From NCBI GenBank assembly GCA_033856335.1, contig JAWVFG010000002.1, forward strand, positions 1 through 9,541: a stretch of 9,541 nt of DNA, read 5' to 3'. A program made the position numbers and the translations under genes. The DNA comes from DASUPK01 sp033856335. Its GTDB lineage: Bacteria; Actinomycetota; Thermoleophilia; Solirubrobacterales; 70-9. Of the stretch, positions 6,750-9,541 are shown piece after piece. The first letter of the stretch is position 1, and each line of letters opens with the position of its first letter. Below the pieces are notes generated by a model. That model saw only the letters and a list, made by a program, of their open reading frames with translations, searched no databases and had not been told where the DNA came from.

Positions 6750-7393
6750 GCCGCCGGACCCGCGCGCTCGTCTTCCTGATCGCAGCGCTCGTCTGCGCGG
6801 CGCTCGCCGCGACGGTGGCGGGGCGCTATCGCTCCCGCGTCGAGGCTCGCTACGGGCCGCTGCGCCCGGTTGTGGTGGCCACCGCCGAGCTGCCGGCGGG
6901 AGAGCCGATCGGGGTCGAGCGGGCCGGAGCGGCGCTCGTGGTCCGGCGCGTCCCGGCGAGCTTCGTCCCGCCCGGCGCGCTCGTTCGGCCTGCCGACGCC
7001 ATGGGCCGCGCCCCGGGCGCCACGATCCCCGCCGGCTCCTATGTGCTCGGCGCCCAGCTGGCCGTGCCCAAACCCGACGCGCCGCGTGCTCCGGGCGTGG
7101 GGCAGGGCCTCAGGCCGGTGGAGGTGGCCGTCGCCGGGGCGCAGGCGCTCACCGTCGGCGGAGCGGCGCCGGAGGGGAGCCACGTGGACGTCGTCGTCTC
7201 GCGTCAGGCGGGACTGGGGCGCTCCGCCCGGGCCCACATCGCCGCAACCGCGGTCCGGCTGCTGGCACTGCAGAGCCCGGGCGGGCCCGGAGAGTCATGG
7301 TCGGCGACGCTGGCGGTCACCGAGCAGCAGGCACTCGATCTGATCGGCGCGCTGAGCGCCGGTCGGGAGATCAGGCTGTTGCCGCGGCCCTAG
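6746..7393 (+). CDS. cpaB: CpaB/RcpC-type Flp pilus assembly protein (SAF domain)
   Basis: A membrane-anchored protein of 215 residues resembling CpaB/RcpC, an envelope component of the Flp/Tad pilus assembly machine. One N-terminal membrane segment (about 6-26, RALVFLIAALVCAALAATVAG) is followed by a SAF domain: RPVVVATAELPAGEPI (about 40-55), VPPGALVRPADAMGRAPGATIPAGSYVL (about 74-101). The RcpC-type domain then shows VEVAVAGAQALTVGGAAPEGSHVDVVVSR (about 124-152), the usual hydrophobic strand followed by G-x-HVDV. The GTG start overlaps the kinase stop (GTGA), making it the third gene of a coupled unit with the regulator and kinase. No other tad/flp genes lie in the window, and the next gene is convergent 3 bases away, so the cassette ends here. 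An alternative reading is a generic SAF-domain protein; the anchor and RcpC half favour CpaB. Confidence 0.8.
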   Translation: MSRRTRALVFLIAALVCAALAATVAGRYRSRVEARYGPLRPVVVATAELPAGEPIGVERAGAALVVRRVPASFVPPGALVRPADAMGRAPGATIPAGSYVLGAQLAVPKPDAPRAPGVGQGLRPVEVAVAGAQALTVGGAAPEGSHVDVVVSRQAGLGRSARAHIAATAVRLLALQSPGGPGESWSATLAVTEQQALDLIGALSAGREIRLLPRP

Positions 7394-7396
7394 AGG

Positions 7397-7822
7397 TCAG
7401 GCTGCCGGGACGTCGCTCAGCTGAGCCAGTCGGATCGAGTTCCCCGACGGATCGCGAAAGGCGGAGTCGATCCCGTACGGTCGCTCTGAGGGCTCCTCGG
7501 TGAACTCCACGCCGCGGCCCTTGAGCTCCTCGTAGCTCGCCTTGATGTCGTCGGTCGCGAGGAAGATCGTCCCGGCGAAGCCCTTCGACATCAGCTCCTC
7601 GACCTGCTTGCCGGTCTTCTCGTCCATCACCGGCGGCCCGGGGATCGCCATCAGCGCGATCGAGATGTCCACCTGCCCGGGGGGCCCAACCGAGAGCCAG
7701 CGGAAGTTGAGCTCTGGGAGGGTCGCGTCGGCGCGGACCTCCATGCCCACCTTCTCGGTCCAGAAGGCGAGTGCCTCGTCCTGGTCGTGCACCCACAGCT
7801 GTGCGTTGGAAATCTTGATCAT
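7397..7822 (-). CDS. VOC-fold (glyoxalase/bleomycin-resistance superfamily) protein, probably without the metal site
   Basis: A 141-residue vicinal-oxygen-chelate fold protein with two beta-alpha-beta-beta-beta halves: AQLWVHDQDEALAFWTEKVGMEV at 7-29 and TIFLATDDIKASYEELKGRGVEF at about 85-107, ending DPSGNSIRLAQL (124-135). In metal-dependent members the first strand carries His and the last carries Glu (DPxGNxxEL); here these positions are Asn6 and Arg131. It is therefore unlikely to be a classical glyoxalase I and may bind a ligand or act by a metal-free mechanism. ATG 7822 is preceded by a strong GGAGGA. It lies 18 bases after the AraC-type gene on the same strand, so the two form an operon, and it converges on cpaB with 3 bases between stops. 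Confidence 0.9.
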   Translation of the reverse strand: MIKISNAQLWVHDQDEALAFWTEKVGMEVRADATLPELNFRWLSVGPPGQVDISIALMAIPGPPVMDEKTGKQVEELMSKGFAGTIFLATDDIKASYEELKGRGVEFTEEPSERPYGIDSAFRDPSGNSIRLAQLSDVPAA

Positions 7823-7825
7823 TGG

Positions 7826-7831
7826 TCCTCC
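7826..7831 (-). promoter_or_regulatory. Shine-Dalgarno of the VOC gene
   Basis: GGAGGA on the minus strand, 3 bases before ATG 7822, lies inside the 18-base gap after the AraC-type gene. It gives the VOC gene its own strong ribosome binding site within the operon. Confidence 0.8.
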
Positions 7832-7840
7832 AGTGTTGAT

Positions 7841-8293
7841 TCAGCGGTCGGTCGCCAAGCTAGCCGCGGGTCGCGCGGCTGTCTTCTCGAAACGTGCTGT
7901 CTTGGGGCGACCGTAGAAGCGGAGGACACAGGTCGGGACGAGCGCGTGACTGGCAGCGGGCGGGAACTTCGCTCGGTAGGTGTTCGGCGAGACGCCGTAG
8001 GTGCGCGTGAAGCTGGTGGTGAACGAGCCGACGCTCTGCAGGCCCACCGACATGCAGACGTCGGCGACCGAGCGGTCGGTCGTTCTCAGCAGCGCTGCCG
8101 CGCGCTCCAGGCGCCGGCTGAGGAGATAGGCGTGCGGCGACTCCCCGAAGGTGCGGCGGAACTCACGGCTGAAGTGCGCGCGGGAGAGTCCGGCCGCCGC
8201 GGCCATGTCGTCGACGTCCAGACGCTCGAAGTAGCGCGCGTCGGCGAGGTCCTTGGCGCGCAACAGGTGCCGGGCTGGGGGTACGAAGGCCAT
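7841..8293 (-). CDS. AraC-family DNA-binding protein lacking a sensor domain
   Basis: A stand-alone AraC-type transcription factor of 150 residues, about half the length of classical AraC members. Both helix-turn-helix motifs are present: LDVDDMAAAAGLSRAHFSREFRRTFG (about 25-50) and SVADVCMSVGLQSVGSFTTSFTRTYGVSPNTYR (about 74-107), with the linking helix LLSRRLERAAALLRTT between them. No N-terminal cupin or other sensing domain exists; residues 108-150 form a basic, Ala/Pro-rich tail unlike the family norm. It probably acts on its own promoter and on the VOC gene that follows 18 bases later, a pairing common in actinobacteria. ATG 8293 has no Shine-Dalgarno but sits immediately after a promoter-like sequence, suggesting a leaderless message. 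Confidence 0.9.
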   Translation of the reverse strand: MAFVPPARHLLRAKDLADARYFERLDVDDMAAAAGLSRAHFSREFRRTFGESPHAYLLSRRLERAAALLRTTDRSVADVCMSVGLQSVGSFTTSFTRTYGVSPNTYRAKFPPAASHALVPTCVLRFYGRPKTARFEKTAARPAASLATDR

Positions 8294-8299
8294 CGCTGA

Positions 8300-8327
8300 A
8301 GTATGAGACCCGACTAGTCGCCGTCAC
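8300..8327 (-). promoter_or_regulatory. Candidate promoter giving a leaderless AraC-type transcript
   Basis: On the minus strand GTGACG (8322-8327, compare TTGACA) and CATACT (8300-8305, compare TATAAT) are 16 bases apart. CATACT ends 6 bases before the A of ATG 8293, so transcription would start at or next to the start codon. This agrees with the lack of a ribosome binding site. Weak -35 match, so only moderate support. Confidence 0.35.
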
Positions 8328-8363
8328 TCATCGCGGACCGAACCTCCGGCGCGTCCGGTGGCC

Positions 8364-8978
8364 TCAGGGCTCGATCTCGTGCGTCTTCAGCGCCTGGACC
8401 ACGGCTCCAGTCCTTGTGCGTGCGTCCAGCTTCTCCATCGCGTTGCGGATGTGGGTGCGAACGGTCTCGCTGGAGATCGTCAGGCGTAGGGCGATCTCCT
8501 CGCCTGTCAGGCCCTGAGCTAGAAGGTCGAAGACCTGCCGCTCCCGCTTGGTCAGAAGGAGCGGCTCTCCGTCGACGTCGGCGTCGAGCAGGACCCTGAT
8601 TCGCGGATCGACGTAGCGTCCCCCAGCGGCCACGCGGCGGATCGCGTGCACCAGTTGGTCGATGTCCCCGAGCTTGAGGACGAATCCCCGGGCGCCGCTC
8701 GTCAGCGCATCGGCCAGGATCGCAACGTCCTCAACGCCCGTATAGACGAGGACGGCGATCTCCGGGCGCTCGACCCGAAGGTCTCGCACCAAGTCCAATC
8801 CGTTCCCATCCGTGAGTTCGATGCCGACCACGGCGACGTCGGGATTGAGGCCGGAGAAGCCGTCGACGGTGCCGGCCACCGCTGATGCGGTGCCAACCGT
8901 CTCGATGCCATGCCGCTCGAGCAGCACTTCCAGCCCGCCACTCAGGGCGTCGTGAGCTTCAACGAGGACTACCCGCAT
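8364..8978 (-). CDS. NarL/LuxR-type response regulator with degenerate receiver
   Basis: A 204-residue DNA-binding regulator with a receiver (1-120) and a LuxR-type helix-turn-helix (about 141-198; LLTKRERQVFDLLAQGLTGEEIA, then SSETVRTHIRNAMEKLDAR). The receiver cannot be phosphorylated normally. In PDVAVVGIELTDG the phosphoacceptor position is Gly52 (GGC; Asp would be GAC), and the acidic pair, normally DD, is Glu7-Ala8 in VEAHD. Thr80 and Lys102 are kept. It therefore belongs with the atypical, phosphorylation-independent receivers, which are switched by ligand, partner or expression level. The start is ATG 8978, where the first receiver strand MRVVLVEA begins; the frame is open up to 9134, but that part does not align with the family and crosses the intergenic palindromes. 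No clear Shine-Dalgarno. The gene diverges from the TasA-like gene, its most likely target. Confidence 0.9.
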   Translation of the reverse strand: MRVVLVEAHDALSGGLEVLLERHGIETVGTASAVAGTVDGFSGLNPDVAVVGIELTDGNGLDLVRDLRVERPEIAVLVYTGVEDVAILADALTSGARGFVLKLGDIDQLVHAIRRVAAGGRYVDPRIRVLLDADVDGEPLLLTKRERQVFDLLAQGLTGEEIALRLTISSETVRTHIRNAMEKLDARTRTGAVVQALKTHEIEP

Positions 8979-8997
8979 GGCATCGCGGGGTTTAGCA

Positions 8998-9005
8998 CAC
9001 CGGTG
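8998..9005. promoter_or_regulatory. Palindrome CACCGGTG (candidate operator 1)
   Basis: A perfect 8-bp dyad, 19 bases upstream of the pseudo-receiver start codon. Its half-sites CACC and GGTG are the same as those of the larger dyad at 9026-9037, and the two centres are exactly 30 bp apart, close to three helical turns. Its position fits autoregulation. Confidence 0.4.
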
Positions 9006-9025
9006 GGAGGCGGGAACGGGGATCT

Positions 9026-9037
9026 CACCGATCGGTG
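9026..9037. promoter_or_regulatory. Palindrome CACCGATCGGTG (candidate operator 2)
   Basis: A perfect 12-bp dyad in the divergent region between the NarL-type regulator and the TasA-like gene. LuxR-type regulators bind as dimers to short dyads, so this is the best candidate site for the neighbouring regulator. A further ACCGAT half-site lies at about 9061-9066. Confidence 0.5.
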
Positions 9038-9088
9038 GTATCCGCCGCCTCATCCAAATGACCGATGCCACTTCTAGGGAGCGGCTGG

Positions 9089-9108
9089 CCCCTGGCGACA
9101 GGCCAGGG
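9089..9108. repeat. Hairpin CCCTGGC-GACAG-GCCAGGG upstream of the TasA-like gene
   Basis: Perfect 7-bp arms at 9090-9096 and 9102-9108 around a 5-base loop, ending 26 bases before ATG 9135. A competing pairing exists: CTGGCC at 9085-9090 with GGCCAG at 9101-9106. It could be an operator or a structure in the 5' untranslated leader; there is no T-tract to suggest a terminator. Confidence 0.4.
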
Positions 9109-9134
9109 TCAGACGCGCGATCCCCGACAACCAA

Positions 9135-9541
9135 ATGGCAAACATGAGGAAGAGACAGAAGGTTCTCCTCTCCGCGCTCGTAGTGGGGGTGCTGGGTGGC
9201 TTCGCCGCGCTCGGCGTCTATGGGCTGTTCACAGCCACGACGCAGAACCCCGGCAACGAGATCAGCAGCGGCACCGTCTCCTTCACCGACAACGACGCCG
9301 GAGCCGCGCTCTACAACGTCACCGGGCAGCGTCCGGGGGATCTGACGAGCAGGTGCATCAAGACCACCTACACGGGCTCCCTGCCGGCCACCGTCCGCAT
9401 ATACGGGCCGGACAGCCCGGGTCCACTGGCCACCTACATCGACCTGACCGTCACGCAGGGCACGCAGACGACCTCGACGTTTCCGAGCTGCACGGGCTTC
9501 GCCCCCGACGCGACTGGCGTCATCTACAGCGGCACGCTGCA
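9135..9541 (+). CDS. TasA/CalY-like protein with SipW-type signal region, 3' end outside the window
   Basis: The first 135 codons of an exported protein; the frame is open to the window edge. A basic start (MANMRKRQK) precedes a hydrophobic segment (VLLSALVVGVLGGFAALGVYGLF), then FTATTQNPGNEISSGTVSFTDNDAG. This is the arrangement of TasA/CalY (camelysin, PF12389) proteins processed by SipW-type signal peptidases: after the signal comes N/F-SxGTV and a DND turn. RPGDLTSRCIKTTYTGSLPATVRIYG continues the pattern I associate with actinobacterial members. In Bacillus TasA forms biofilm fibres; whether this one does is unknown. ATG 9135 and ATG 9144 are both possible, neither with a good Shine-Dalgarno. 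A dedicated signal peptidase may lie further right. The gene diverges from the pseudo-receiver regulator, with palindromes between. Confidence 0.75.
   Translation, partial: MANMRKRQKVLLSALVVGVLGGFAALGVYGLFTATTQNPGNEISSGTVSFTDNDAGAALYNVTGQRPGDLTSRCIKTTYTGSLPATVRIYGPDSPGPLATYIDLTVTQGTQTTSTFPSCTGFAPDATGVIYSGTL

Noticed and set aside
6583..7503. A 306-codon open frame on the plus strand over the kinase and cpaB
   Set aside because: Very Arg/Gly/Ala-rich with no family pattern, and it overlaps two recognised genes in another frame, then runs into the VOC gene antisense.
8979..9134. N-terminal extension of the NarL-type regulator to 9134
   Set aside because: The receiver begins precisely at ATG 8978, and the extension would cover the palindromes and the promoter region of the divergent gene.

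Overview
The window is high-GC DNA with no tRNA, rRNA, CRISPR array or insertion sequence that I can see. Two secreted proteins end in a Cys-flanked Lys/Arg tail, and one of them carries a DxDGDGxGDETQD calcium-loop segment. I associate that combination with actinobacteria of the class Thermoleophilia (Solirubrobacter/Conexibacter type). This assignment rests on motif familiarity, not on a search.

Layout, left to right. (1) 12-2450 (+): a large secreted CocE/NonD-type serine hydrolase, facing (2) 2455-2883 (-), a protein I do not recognise; a perfect 10-bp inverted repeat lies at their junction. (3) 3037-4088 (-): a two-gene unit, a group II truncated haemoglobin followed with ATGA overlap by 3-methyladenine DNA glycosylase I (Tag). 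(4) 4135-4461 (+): a DUF192 protein, divergent from the globin. (5) 4629-5369 (+): a secreted protein with a Ca-loop segment and the same tail as the hydrolase. (6) 5419-7393 (+): an OmpR-type response regulator, a small soluble histidine kinase and a CpaB/SAF-domain pilus-assembly protein, joined by two GTGA stop/start overlaps. (7) 7397-8293 (-): an AraC-type DNA-binding protein followed by a VOC-fold protein. (8) 8364-8978 (-): a NarL/LuxR-type regulator whose receiver has lost its phosphoacceptor Asp. (9) 9135-end (+): the start of a TasA/CalY-like protein with a SipW-type signal region, divergent from (8). The 156-bp gap between (8) and (9) holds two related perfect palindromes and a hairpin.

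The right half is mostly regulators, each placed next to a likely target: the two-component pair with CpaB (Flp/Tad pilus), AraC with VOC, and the pseudo-receiver with a matrix-type surface protein. Together with the secreted, tailed proteins this suggests a region concerned with the cell surface. The best leads are the three-gene kinase-regulator-CpaB cassette, the phosphorylation-dead regulator with palindromic sites before a TasA-like gene, and the shared C-terminal tail. The genes themselves belong to known families.
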